Shown one piece after another: positions 36,085 through 44,105 of a DNA stretch of 64,000 nt. The translations under genes were made by a program, and so were the position numbers. The stretch comes from Streptomyces sp. NBC_01460 (lineage in GTDB: Bacteria; Actinomycetota; Actinomycetes; Streptomycetales; Streptomycetaceae). Where the stretch lies: assembly GCF_036227405.1 (NCBI RefSeq), contig NZ_CP109473.1, positions 1,178,001 to 1,242,000 on the forward strand, given 5' to 3'. Within the stretch, counting starts at the first letter, position 1, and each line of letters begins with the position of its first letter. Under the pieces are notes generated by a model. It was not told the origin of the DNA. It worked only from the letters and a program-made list of their open reading frames with translations, and did not search any database.

Positions 36085-36867
36085 TCAGCGGCCGGCGCCC
36101 GGCTCGGCGTACCGCAGCCAGTACGGGTCGCCGATGCGTTTGCCCACACGCAGAGCGGCGTCCCGTACCGCCCGGCCGAAGCGGGCCGCGTTCCCGTCGT
36201 CGAGCTCGGGCGCGGGCAGGGCCACACCTATGCCGAAGATCTGTCCGGTGTCGCTGTCGAGTACGGCGGCGGAGACTCCGGCGACGTTCGGTACGTACTC
36301 GCCGCGCGAGGACTCCCAGCCGTCGGCACGGACCCGGGCCAGACACGCGGTCAGTTCACCCGGGGTCCGCGGCGCCGAGCCCGTGCTCTGTTCGAGGCGG
36401 GCGTCGACGAGCCGCAGGACCTGTGCGTCGTCGAGGCGGGCGAGCAGCGCCCGCCCCATGGAGCTGGCATAGGCCGGTGCCCGCGTGCCCGCCGGGGTGT
36501 ACGCCTGGAGGGCGCCGGTCGTGCCGAGCCGCATGTGGAGCACGAGCGACTCCGGCCCGTCGAGCACGTCCACGTATCCGGTGTACCCGATGTCGGCGAC
36601 CAGCCTGGCCAGCTCCTCCTCCAGGAGGGAGGCGGTGCTGCGCGAGGCGCGGAAGTGGTACGAGGCCTCCATGACGAGCACGCCGGGGCGGTAGGCGCGG
36701 CTCGTCGGATCGCGGTCGAGGAAGCCGTAGTCGGCCATCATGCTGAGCGTCCGGGACACGGAGCTCTTGGGCAGGTCCAGAGCCCCCGCGACGTCCGTCA
36801 CGGTCAGGTCGCGCTGCAGGCGCGCCATCAGCCGCAGGACATCGCGCGCGTTGGCGAGTGTGCTCAC
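36085..36867 (-). CDS. IclR-family transcriptional regulator
   Basis: A 260-residue IclR regulator. The winged helix (VLRLMARLQRDLTVTDVAGA, LPKSSVSRTLSMMADYGFL, residues about 9-52) is followed by the effector domain (LHMRLGTTGALQAYTPAG, ASSMGRALLARL, GVALPAPELD). GTG at 36867 starts the conserved region; a very long open frame continues upstream over the transporter but is a shadow. It lies between convergent aroM and the divergent OPT operon, the usual place for a local regulator, and two related dyads flank these targets. Confidence 0.92.
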   Translation of the reverse strand: MSTLANARDVLRLMARLQRDLTVTDVAGALDLPKSSVSRTLSMMADYGFLDRDPTSRAYRPGVLVMEASYHFRASRSTASLLEEELARLVADIGYTGYVDVLDGPESLVLHMRLGTTGALQAYTPAGTRAPAYASSMGRALLARLDDAQVLRLVDARLEQSTGSAPRTPGELTACLARVRADGWESSRGEYVPNVAGVSAAVLDSDTGQIFGIGVALPAPELDDGNAARFGRAVRDAALRVGKRIGDPYWLRYAEPGAGR

Positions 36868-37051
36868 CGTTCCCCCGTCTCCCGGAGCTCCCCCGAGTCG
36901 TGTCGTCCGATCGTAAAGGGCACCCGGGCGTGCTCCTGACCGCCCCTCGTCCGTGGCTCCGGACCGCCCACATTCCGAGAATCCCGGCTCAGCCCTTGAC
37001 GGCGGAATGAGCCGTATGGATGATCCAAGGAGATCCAGATATTCAGATGCT

Positions 37052-37068
37052 GTTCCATATTTTAGAAC
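37052..37068. promoter_or_regulatory. Candidate IclR operator upstream of the OPT operon
   Basis: An imperfect dyad GTTCCATATTTTAGAAC in an AT-rich patch between the iclR gene and the transporter gene. It shares its first six bases and its right-hand GAA with the dyad before aroM, and it is placed to control both the regulator and the transporter. Confidence 0.5.
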
Positions 37069-37119
37069 TTTCCCAGGCGACTGACAAGGCGCCCACCCGC
37101 ACGGGAGCACCGAAGACCC

Positions 37120-38751
37120 ATGAGCACTGACGCCTCGCCCCAGGCAGAGACCTCGCACCCCGCGAGTGAGGTCCGACGCCATCCCCGCGCCCTCGCCCCC
37201 GGCAATCTGATCCTCACCGTGGTGCTCAGCGTGTTCGGCGCGATCGTGGGCGTACAGCTGCTCGCCACGCTCGGCGTCACCCCGAGCACCTCGCTGATCG
37301 GCGCGCTGGCCGCGATGACGCTGGCCCGCGTACCGCTCGTCATGTTCCGCGGCTTCCGTTCGGTGCACGCCCAGAACCTCGCGCAGACCAGCATCTCCTC
37401 GGCCACGTTCGGCGCCGCGAACAGCCTGTTCCTGCCGATCGGCATCCCGTTCCTGTTCGGGATGGACGACATGATCATCCCGATGCTGATCGGGGTCTCC
37501 GCCGCGATGCTGGTCGATGCCTGTCTGCTCTACCGGATGTACGACACCCCGGCCTTCCCCGCGAAGAACCCCTGGCCGCCCGGGCTCGCCGCCGCCCAGG
37601 CCATCAAGGCCGGCGACGAGGGCGGCCGCCGCGCCAAGGTGCTCGGCCTGGGCCTGCTGACCGGTCTGGTCGGCGCCGCGTTCACGCTGCCGATGTCGGC
37701 GTTCGGCGTGGCCCTGATCGGCGGGTTCGGCGCCATGGCAGCCTTCGGTGCCGGCCTGCTGTTCAACCAGTACGCCGACCCGCTGTTCGGCCTCGACCTG
37801 AACGGGATGTACCTGCCCCACGGCATGATGATGGGGGCGGGCCTGGTCGCCCTGATCCAGGTGGGCCGCACCGTCGTCAAGGTCCGGCGCAACCCGGCGG
37901 ACGACACCCCCGCGACCGGCGCGGCCGGCGCGCAGGAAGGCGCCAGGCGTCTGGGGCGCTCCATGCGGCTGGGCTTCGGCGCCTACCTCGTGATCTCGGT
38001 CCTGCTGGCGTTCGCCACCGGCGCCGCCACGCACATGAGCCCCGGCATGCTGATCGGCTTCCTGCTGTACGCCTCGGTCGCCGCGTTCCTGCACGAACTG
38101 CTCGTCGGCATCGCGTCGATGCACTCGGGCTGGTTCCCCGCCTTCGCGATCGCCCTGATCACGCTGCTGCTCGGCATCCTCATCGGCTTCCCGCCCGAGG
38201 CGCTCGTCGTGCTGTCCGGCTTCACCGCCGCGACCGGTCCGGCCTTCGCCGACATGGGGTACGACCTGAAGGCGGGCCATCTGCTGCGCGGCGAGAACGC
38301 CGACCCGGCCTTCGAGCTGGAGGGCCGCCGTCAGCAGCTGATCGCCGCGATGATCGGCTTCGGCGTCGCCATCGTCGTCGTGCTGGTCTCGTACCGGATG
38401 TTCTTCGACAACGGGCAGACCGCCCCGATCGACGCCGCATACGTCGCCGCGATCAAGGCGGGCCCGTCCGCGGAGACCGCCCGGGACCTCGCCCTGTGGG
38501 CGATCCCCGGCGCGATCGTGCAGCTGATCGGCGGCTCGAAGCGCCAGCTCGGCATCCTGCTGGCGACCGGGCTGCTGATCACCACACCGATGGCCGGCTG
38601 GATGGTCGCCGCAGGCATCGCCGTCCGCGTCCTCGCCCCGCGCGTCCTCGGCCCGAAGGCCAAGGACGACCTGGAGGTCTTCGCCGGCGGCGCGATCGCC
38701 GGTGACGCCCTCTACTCGTTCGGCAGCGGCGTGTTCAAGGCCGCCGAGTAG
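37120..38751 (+). CDS. OPT/YSL-family transporter
   Basis: A 543-residue integral membrane protein of the oligopeptide transporter (OPT) family, with some 13-15 hydrophobic segments. Typical features are ALAPGNLILTVVLSVFGAIV at the first helix, LGVTPSTSLIGALAAMTLAR, and the loop DLNGMYLPHGMMMGAGLVAL. OPT proteins import small peptides or metal chelates by proton symport. The ATG at 37120 begins a polar 25-residue tail before helix 1. It is the first gene of a transporter-DUF917-M20 run and diverges from iclR, so it likely imports the compound that the two enzymes degrade. Confidence 0.85.
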   Translation: MSTDASPQAETSHPASEVRRHPRALAPGNLILTVVLSVFGAIVGVQLLATLGVTPSTSLIGALAAMTLARVPLVMFRGFRSVHAQNLAQTSISSATFGAANSLFLPIGIPFLFGMDDMIIPMLIGVSAAMLVDACLLYRMYDTPAFPAKNPWPPGLAAAQAIKAGDEGGRRAKVLGLGLLTGLVGAAFTLPMSAFGVALIGGFGAMAAFGAGLLFNQYADPLFGLDLNGMYLPHGMMMGAGLVALIQVGRTVVKVRRNPADDTPATGAAGAQEGARRLGRSMRLGFGAYLVISVLLAFATGAATHMSPGMLIGFLLYASVAAFLHELLVGIASMHSGWFPAFAIALITLLLGILIGFPPEALVVLSGFTAATGPAFADMGYDLKAGHLLRGENADPAFELEGRRQQLIAAMIGFGVAIVVVLVSYRMFFDNGQTAPIDAAYVAAIKAGPSAETARDLALWAIPGAIVQLIGGSKRQLGILLATGLLITTPMAGWMVAAGIAVRVLAPRVLGPKAKDDLEVFAGGAIAGDALYSFGSGVFKAAE

Positions 38752-38815
38752 GCCACGCAGCCGGACCCTCCACCTCCTCTCGCACCTCTGTACAGAACCA
38801 CCCTGGGAGACCCCC

Positions 38816-39880
38816 GTGAAGCGACAGTTGACCCATGACGACATCCGCGCGGCCGTGTACGGCGGTGCCGTACTGGGCGGAGGCGGCGGCGGATTCGTCG
38901 AGCGAGGTCTGCGCACCGCCGAACTGGCCCTCCAGATCGGCATACCGGAGCTGTGGTCGGCCGACGAGTTCGCGGCCGACGACCTGACCGCGACGGTGGC
39001 CCTGGTCGGCGCCCCCGCGGCGCCTGACCCGCAGGTGCTGCCCACGCACCTGCTGCGCGCCTTGGAGCTGCTCCGCCGTGACCTGCCGCGCCCGCTCGTC
39101 GCGATCCACACGAACGAGAACGGCGCCGAGACCACCATCAACGGCTGGTTCCACTCCGCGATGACCGGCCTGCCCGTCATCGACCTGGCCTGCAACGGCC
39201 GCGCCCACCCCTCCAGCGTGATGGGCGCGATGGGCCTGCACCAGGAGGAGGGCTACCTCTCCTCCCAGGGCTACGCGGGCGGCAAGCCGTACGCGTACGT
39301 CGAGGGCTCGGTCTCCGGCCGTCTGGACGCCACGTCGAACATGGTCCGGCGCGCCTCCGTCGAGGCGGGCGGCTGGGTGGGCGTGGCCCGCAACCCCGTC
39401 GAGGTCGGCTACGCGGTGCGCAACGGCGCGCCGGGCGCGATCGGTTCCGCCATCGAGCTGGGCCGCCGCTTCCTGGCGGGCGGCGTGCGCGGCGCCGCCC
39501 AGCACCTCGGCGGTGAGATCGCCGTGACCGGCACGGTGGTGGAGTACCGCTGCGAGCAGCGCGAGGGCCTGGACGTCGGCGTCGCGGTCCTGGACGACGC
39601 GGCGCGCACCACCCTGTACATCGTCAACGAGTACATGGCGCTCGACATCGACGGTGTCCGCCGTGCCTCGTTCCCCGATCTGATCACGACGTTCGACGAG
39701 GACGGGCAGCCGCTCGCATCGGCGCACGTCGAGGTCGGCAAGCAGGTCAGCGTCCTGGTCGCCCCGGCCGAGAACCTCCTGCTCTCCCGGACGATGTACA
39801 TGCCCGACGTGTACGCGCCGGTGGAGGAGCTGCTCGGCATCGGGTTCGCCCCGGCCGCACGGGTCCTCGCCGATGCCTGA
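38816..39880 (+). CDS. DUF917 protein (S-methyl-thiohydantoin desulfurase-type family)
   Basis: A 354-residue DUF917 protein, without signal peptide. The glycine-rich opening YGGAVLGGGGGGFVERGL (about residues 14-31) and IHTNENGAETTINGWFHS and DLACNGRAHPSSVMGAMGL are family signatures. Members have been linked to desulfuration of thiohydantoin-like compounds; actual activity here is inferred from family naming. The GTG at 38816 follows TGGGAGA. The gene follows the OPT transporter by 64 bases and overlaps the M20 gene by eight bases, so all three form one operon. Confidence 0.85.
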   Translation: MKRQLTHDDIRAAVYGGAVLGGGGGGFVERGLRTAELALQIGIPELWSADEFAADDLTATVALVGAPAAPDPQVLPTHLLRALELLRRDLPRPLVAIHTNENGAETTINGWFHSAMTGLPVIDLACNGRAHPSSVMGAMGLHQEEGYLSSQGYAGGKPYAYVEGSVSGRLDATSNMVRRASVEAGGWVGVARNPVEVGYAVRNGAPGAIGSAIELGRRFLAGGVRGAAQHLGGEIAVTGTVVEYRCEQREGLDVGVAVLDDAARTTLYIVNEYMALDIDGVRRASFPDLITTFDEDGQPLASAHVEVGKQVSVLVAPAENLLLSRTMYMPDVYAPVEELLGIGFAPAARVLADA

Positions 39881-41336
39881 GCAGGCCCCGGCCGGTGTCG
39901 CCGGCGCCGGCCCCGTACGGGATTTCTGTGACGCCCAGTGGGAGACGGAGGTGCTCCCCCTCGTCCGGCAGCACATCCGCGTCCCGGCGGTCAGCCCCGC
40001 GTACGACCCCGACTGGGAGGCCCACGGCCACCTCGACCGGGCCGTCGACGCGGCGGCCGCGTGGCTGCGGAACGTGCCGCTGCCCGGCCTGCGGGTGGAG
40101 GTCCTGCGCGCGTCCGGACGCACGCCTCTGCTCTTCTTCGAGATCCCGGGTGAGGGCACGCACGCCGAGGAGGCTGTCCTCTTCTACGGGCACCTCGACA
40201 AGCAGCCCGAGGGCGACGGATGGACCGGGGGCCGCACCGCGTGGGAACCGGCCTTCGACGGCACCCGGCTGTACGGCCGCGGCGGTGCGGACGACGGGTA
40301 CGCACTGCCCGCGGCGGTGACCGCGGTGCGGGCGCTGGCCGAACAGGGCGCGGCCCGCCCTCGCTGCGTGGGCGTGTTCGAAGCAGGCGAGGAATCGGGC
40401 AGCCCCGACCTCGACCACTGGTTCGCGCGGCTCGCGCCGCGTATCGGCGGTGTGGCCCTTGTCGTCTGCCTGGACTCCGGCGCCGGCGACTACGAACGGC
40501 TGTGGCTGGTCACGTCGCTGCGAGGAGCCTGCGGCGGGACCCTCGACATACGCGTCCTCGGCGACGGCGCACACTCCGGGGACGCGGGCGGCGTGGTGCC
40601 GTCGTCGTTCCGGGTGCTGCGCCAGCTGCTGGACCGGCTGGAGGACGGCGCGACGGGGACACTGCGCCCTGAAGCGCTCCACTGCGCGATACCGGAGGAA
40701 CGCCTCACCCAGAACCGCGAGGCGGCGGCTCTCCTGGGCCACCAGGTCCGGGGCCGTTTCGACTGGCACGGCGACGCGACGCCCGTGACCGCCGACCCCG
40801 AGGAGCTGCTCCTCAACAGGGCATGGCGCCCCAGCCTCGAGATCACCGGGGCGGACGGCCTGCCGCCGACAGCCTCCGCGGGAAACGTGCTGCGCCCGTA
40901 CACCCGGGTCAAGGTCTCGCTGCGGCTTCCCCCGGCGGTGGACAGCGTGACGGCCCTCGCGGAGGTCCGTCGGCTCCTGGAGACGGACCCGCCGTACGGC
41001 ACGTCGATCCGGTTCACACCCGACCGGGTCCGCGCCGACGGCTGGCACGCGCCCGCCGAACAGCCGTGGCTCGAAGCGGCACTGTCCGCGGCGAGCCGGG
41101 CCTGCTTCGACGGAGCGGACGTGGCGCGAGTCGGGCAGGGCGGAACGATCCCCCTGATGGGGAACCTCGCCCGGCGGTTCCCGGAGGCCCAGTTCCTGGC
41201 CTGCGGAGTGCTCGGCCCGGGCGCGAACGCCCACGGCCCGAACGAATCCCTCCACGTCCCCTACGCGCGGCGCCTCACGGCAAGCCTGTCCCTGACCTTG
41301 AACGCGTGCGCGCTCCGGTCCCGGACGCCTGAGTAG
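39873..41336 (+). CDS. M20-family metallohydrolase
   Basis: A 487-residue M20 peptidase/deacylase-type hydrolase with two metals. The ligands are in LFYGHLDKQPEGDGW (His and Asp, about residues 107-121), YGRGGADDGYAL (bridging Asp), VFEAGEESGSPD (catalytic Glu pair) and the late AHGPNESLHVPY (His). The length fits the M20 dipeptidase group. Related M20 enzymes cleave dipeptides or N-carbamoyl and N-acyl amino acids. Its ATG lies inside the end of the DUF917 gene. It is the last gene of the predicted operon. Confidence 0.9.
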   Translation: MPEQAPAGVAGAGPVRDFCDAQWETEVLPLVRQHIRVPAVSPAYDPDWEAHGHLDRAVDAAAAWLRNVPLPGLRVEVLRASGRTPLLFFEIPGEGTHAEEAVLFYGHLDKQPEGDGWTGGRTAWEPAFDGTRLYGRGGADDGYALPAAVTAVRALAEQGAARPRCVGVFEAGEESGSPDLDHWFARLAPRIGGVALVVCLDSGAGDYERLWLVTSLRGACGGTLDIRVLGDGAHSGDAGGVVPSSFRVLRQLLDRLEDGATGTLRPEALHCAIPEERLTQNREAAALLGHQVRGRFDWHGDATPVTADPEELLLNRAWRPSLEITGADGLPPTASAGNVLRPYTRVKVSLRLPPAVDSVTALAEVRRLLETDPPYGTSIRFTPDRVRADGWHAPAEQPWLEAALSAASRACFDGADVARVGQGGTIPLMGNLARRFPEAQFLACGVLGPGANAHGPNESLHVPYARRLTASLSLTLNACALRSRTPE

Positions 41337-41387
41337 ACCCACCGGATGCCACTCGGACAGAGCCGGCGGAGACGGGCGCCGGACCAC

Positions 41388-41747
41388 TCACGGCCTGGTA
41401 CATGAGTGCAGGGCAAGCGCACCGACGAGGGCGAGCGCGCCTGCTCCGGCCAGCGCGAGCAGGCCCGGAGAGCTGATCACGCGGTACGGGCCGACGGTCA
41501 GCACCGAGCGCCGCGCCTGGATGGACAGCGCACTCCCGGTGCTCTGGATCGATCCCAGCGAGACAAGGGACATGGCGGAGCCGATCGAGCCGAGGGACAT
41601 CGAAGATCCGATGGACCCGACGGACAGCGCGCTGCCGACCGAACCGATGGACAGCACGGATCCCACGGAGCCGATGGACAGGAACGAGTCCTTCGACCAC
41701 AAGGAGAGGGAGGAACCGTCGATCGATCGGGAGGAAAAGTGCATCAT
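41388..41747 (-). CDS. Small tail-anchored protein with serine at every third residue
   Basis: A 119-residue protein I cannot assign. From residue 12 to 75 every third residue is serine, 22 triplets without a break, of the form Ser-hydrophobic-Gly/Leu/Met (for example SIGSVGSVLSIGSVGS). After a basic segment (ARRS) comes one C-terminal hydrophobic helix, LLALAGAGALALVGALAL, which probably anchors it in the membrane. Strict period three fits a polyproline-II, 3-10 or solenoid-like structure. The start is one of two adjacent ATGs (41747 or 41744) in an AT-rich patch that includes a TATGAT. It converges on the M20 gene. Confidence 0.7.
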   Translation of the reverse strand: MMHFSSRSIDGSSLSLWSKDSFLSIGSVGSVLSIGSVGSALSVGSIGSSMSLGSIGSAMSLVSLGSIQSTGSALSIQARRSVLTVGPYRVISSPGLLALAGAGALALVGALALHSCTRP

Positions 41748-41770
41748 ATGAGCATTATGTCCTGATCATA

Positions 41771-41838
41771 TGTGTCGCAGGGGCAGGGCCCACTCGGGTG
41801 CGGCTGTGCCGCAGGGGCAGGGCCCACTCGGGTGCGGC
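41771..41838. repeat. Two tandem 34-bp direct repeats
   Basis: Two adjacent copies (41771-41804 and 41805-41838) that differ at one base. The unit contains GGGCAGGGCCCACTCGGGTG. They lie in the divergent promoter region between the serine-triplet gene and the GlsB-type gene. An 8-mer ATCATATG is also present twice just beside them, at 41743-41750 and 41765-41772. Confidence 0.9.
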
Positions 41839-41925
41839 GACGCGACGACCACTCAGCCGACGCCGCTGGGCGCCCTCGCGCCTTCGAGAAGTCTCCACGC
41901 GTCCGGCACAGGAGCGGTACCGAAT

Positions 41926-41948
41926 GTTTGAAAGCGGCGGCACGGTAA
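41926..41948 (+). promoter_or_regulatory. Possible SigB-type promoter for the GlsB-type gene
   Basis: GTTT at 41926-41929 and GGTAA at 41944-41948 are separated by 14 bases, close to the GTTT-N14-16-GGGTA pattern of Streptomyces sigma-B promoters. The distance to the start codon is about 48 bases. The match is partial. Confidence 0.4.
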
Positions 41949-41995
41949 ACACGGTCCTTGACAGCGTCCTTATATCACCAGGTAGGAGAGGCATT

Positions 41996-42265
41996 ATGGG
42001 CATCATTGCTTGGATCATCATCGGGTTGCTCGCGGGCCTCATCGCCAAGGCGCTCATGCCGGGCAAGGACCCGGGCGGCATCATCATCACGATGCTCATC
42101 GGTATCGCGGGCGGCCTGCTCGGCGGCTGGCTCGGCAAGGTCATCTTCGGCGTCGACTCCATCGACGGCTTCTTCGACCTCTCCACCTGGATCGCGGCCA
42201 TCGTCGGCTCGCTCATCCTCCTCGTGCTGTACCGCGTCATCACGGGTAACCGTCGCCACGCCTGA
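41996..42265 (+). CDS. GlsB/YeaQ/YmgE-family membrane protein
   Basis: An 89-residue protein with three hydrophobic segments: IIAWIIIGLLAGLIAKALMP, then IIITMLIGIAGGLLGGWLG, then TWIAAIVGSLILLVLYRVI. This is the complete GlsB/YeaQ/YmgE (transglycosylase-associated) pattern. These small inner-membrane proteins are stress-associated in several bacteria; their mechanism is unclear. ATG at 41996 behind TAGGAGAGG. A sigma-B-like promoter lies upstream and a strong hairpin downstream, so it is probably a single-gene transcript. Confidence 0.92.
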   Translation: MGIIAWIIIGLLAGLIAKALMPGKDPGGIIITMLIGIAGGLLGGWLGKVIFGVDSIDGFFDLSTWIAAIVGSLILLVLYRVITGNRRHA

Positions 42266-42281
42266 CCCGCAGCACCCTCAC

Positions 42282-42322
42282 CGCGAAGCGGCTCCGCCCT
42301 CCCTGGGTGGAGCCGCTTCGCG
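42282..42322 (+). terminator. Terminator after the GlsB-type gene
   Basis: A perfect 14-bp stem (42282-42295 against 42309-42322) with a 13-base loop, 16 bases past the stop codon. Confidence 0.8.
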
Positions 42323-42648
42323 CATGACGAGCGCGTTCGTCGTCGCGGTGGCTCCGGCAGGCGGAGGTCCACGCCTGTCACGACCGGACTTCGCGGGTTT
42401 CCGATCGGACCGGGCTCGCTGGTCTAGGCTTCCCATGTCCTCTGTTCCGTCCGGGAGTTCGACACGACATCGAAGCTGCGGCGTGGCCGTCACGGCCGGA
42501 AGGCCGCCGCTTCGAGGGCGCCGTGGGGAGCCCGGTACGGGACCGGACCGCCGGCGCCACCGTGGGTCCTCGGCCGGGAGGCCGAGGTCACGCACTACGG
42601 CTCGGTGCGCTCCGCACGCCCTTGCCCACCCTTCGACCTGGAGCCCAG
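42323..42648. other. Gene-free stretch upstream of the P450
   Basis: About 325 bases without a credible gene. It contains an 8-bp hairpin with a GGGA loop at 42568-42587, about 60 bases before the P450 start, which may lie in its 5' leader. Confidence 0.4.
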
Positions 42649-43899
42649 TTGACTACCTCACCGGTGAACTCCTCCCCCGGCCTGCCGCACCGTATGGACC
42701 CGTCCGGCGGCTGTCCGCACGCGGCCAACGCCCGTCTGCTGGCCCGGGGCGCGGTGGCCTCCGTCCTGCTTCCCGGTGACGTGGAAGCCATGGCGGTCCT
42801 GGGCCACGACGCCCTCAGGGAGTTCCTCGCGCACCCCGACGTCGCCAAGGACGCGCGGCACTTCACGGCGCTCCAGTCAGGCGAGATCGCCGACGGCTGG
42901 CCGCTCAGGACGTTCGCCACGGTGCAGGGGATGACGACCGCCGACGGCGCCGACCACCGCCGGCTGCGCTCCCTGGTGAGCAAGGCGTTCACCCCGCGCC
43001 GCGTGGAGGAACTACGCCCGCGCATCGAGGCGTTGACGGCATCGCTCCTGAACGGCCTCGACCGGGCCGCGGTCGCCGGTGACGGTGTCGCCGACCTGCG
43101 GACGCACTTCGCGCTGCCCCTGCCCATGGGGGTCATCTGCGAACTCCTGGGCGTGGACGCGGAACACCACGACCGGCTGCACCATCTCTCCAACCGCATC
43201 GTGGCCACCGACATCGGCCCGGCGGAGGCCATGGCGGCCAACCGGGAGATGGTCGAGGTGCTCAGCGCGGTCGCGGACGCCCGGACGGAGGAACCGGGGG
43301 ACGACCTCGTGAGCGCGCTGATCGCGGCCCGGGAGGCCGACGGCGACCGGCTCGGGCCGCACGAGCTGATCGGCACCCTGATGCTCACGATCATCGCCGG
43401 TCACGAGACGACGCTCAACCTGATCACCAACGCCGTACGGGCCCTCTGCATCCACCGGGACCAACTGGCCCTCGTCCGGTCGGGCGGTGCGAGCTGGGCC
43501 GACGTGGTGGAGGAGACCCTGCGCTGGGACAGCCCGGTCAGCTACTTCCCGTTCCGCTACCCGACCCGTGATCTGACGGTCGACGGCACCCTGATCCCCA
43601 AGGGCACACCGGTGCTGGCCGGTTACTCCGCCGCGGGCCGCGACACGAAGGCGCACGGACCCGTTGCCGACCGCTTCGACATCACCCGCGACAGCGGTGC
43701 CCGGCACCTCTCACTCGGCCACGGCGCGCACTACTGCCTGGGCGCCCCACTGGCGCGGATGGAGGCCACCACCGCGCTCTCGCAGCTGTTCGCGCGCTTC
43801 CCCGACCTCGATCTCGCCGTCCCCGATGCCGAACTGCCACGCCACGCGTCCTTCGTGGGCAACAGCGTGCAGGCACTTCCGGTGCGGCCGCACGGCTGA
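42649..43899 (+). CDS. Cytochrome P450
   Basis: A 416-residue soluble P450 monooxygenase. It has the I-helix oxygen-binding motif IIAGHETT (about residues 247-254), the K-helix EETLRWDSP with the ExxR pair, and the heme loop LSLGHGAHYCLGAPLARME with the thiolate cysteine (about 367). The first residue of the heme motif is Leu, where most P450s have Phe. The TTG at 42649 is chosen because GGAG stands 5 bases upstream and a typical N-terminus follows (MDPSGGCPHAANARL). No ferredoxin or reductase gene is adjacent; the next gene encodes a Rieske lipoprotein. Substrate unknown. Confidence 0.93.
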   Translation: MTTSPVNSSPGLPHRMDPSGGCPHAANARLLARGAVASVLLPGDVEAMAVLGHDALREFLAHPDVAKDARHFTALQSGEIADGWPLRTFATVQGMTTADGADHRRLRSLVSKAFTPRRVEELRPRIEALTASLLNGLDRAAVAGDGVADLRTHFALPLPMGVICELLGVDAEHHDRLHHLSNRIVATDIGPAEAMAANREMVEVLSAVADARTEEPGDDLVSALIAAREADGDRLGPHELIGTLMLTIIAGHETTLNLITNAVRALCIHRDQLALVRSGGASWADVVEETLRWDSPVSYFPFRYPTRDLTVDGTLIPKGTPVLAGYSAAGRDTKAHGPVADRFDITRDSGARHLSLGHGAHYCLGAPLARMEATTALSQLFARFPDLDLAVPDAELPRHASFVGNSVQALPVRPHG

Positions 43900-44105
43900 G
43901 CCGGGCCCACCCACGGCGGTCGGCTCGGACCCGCGCTTCGGCTGCCGCGCCGGCCACGTGCGCGCGGCCGTCACTGGGGCAGGGCCCAGCTCGCCCGACT
44001 CCGGAAGGACTCTCCTCGTGGGTGAACACCCGGCCGCACGGATCCGTACCCACACCTGATGTCATCCTCACCTGACGTCTCGTATCCGATGAAGGGAATG
44101 CCGTC

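Noticed and set aside
36868..39195. A minus-strand frame continuing upstream of the IclR start, giving a 1036-residue protein together with it
   Set aside because: It runs antisense to the OPT transporter and DUF917 genes, is low complexity and has no domain; it is a shadow of their codon use.
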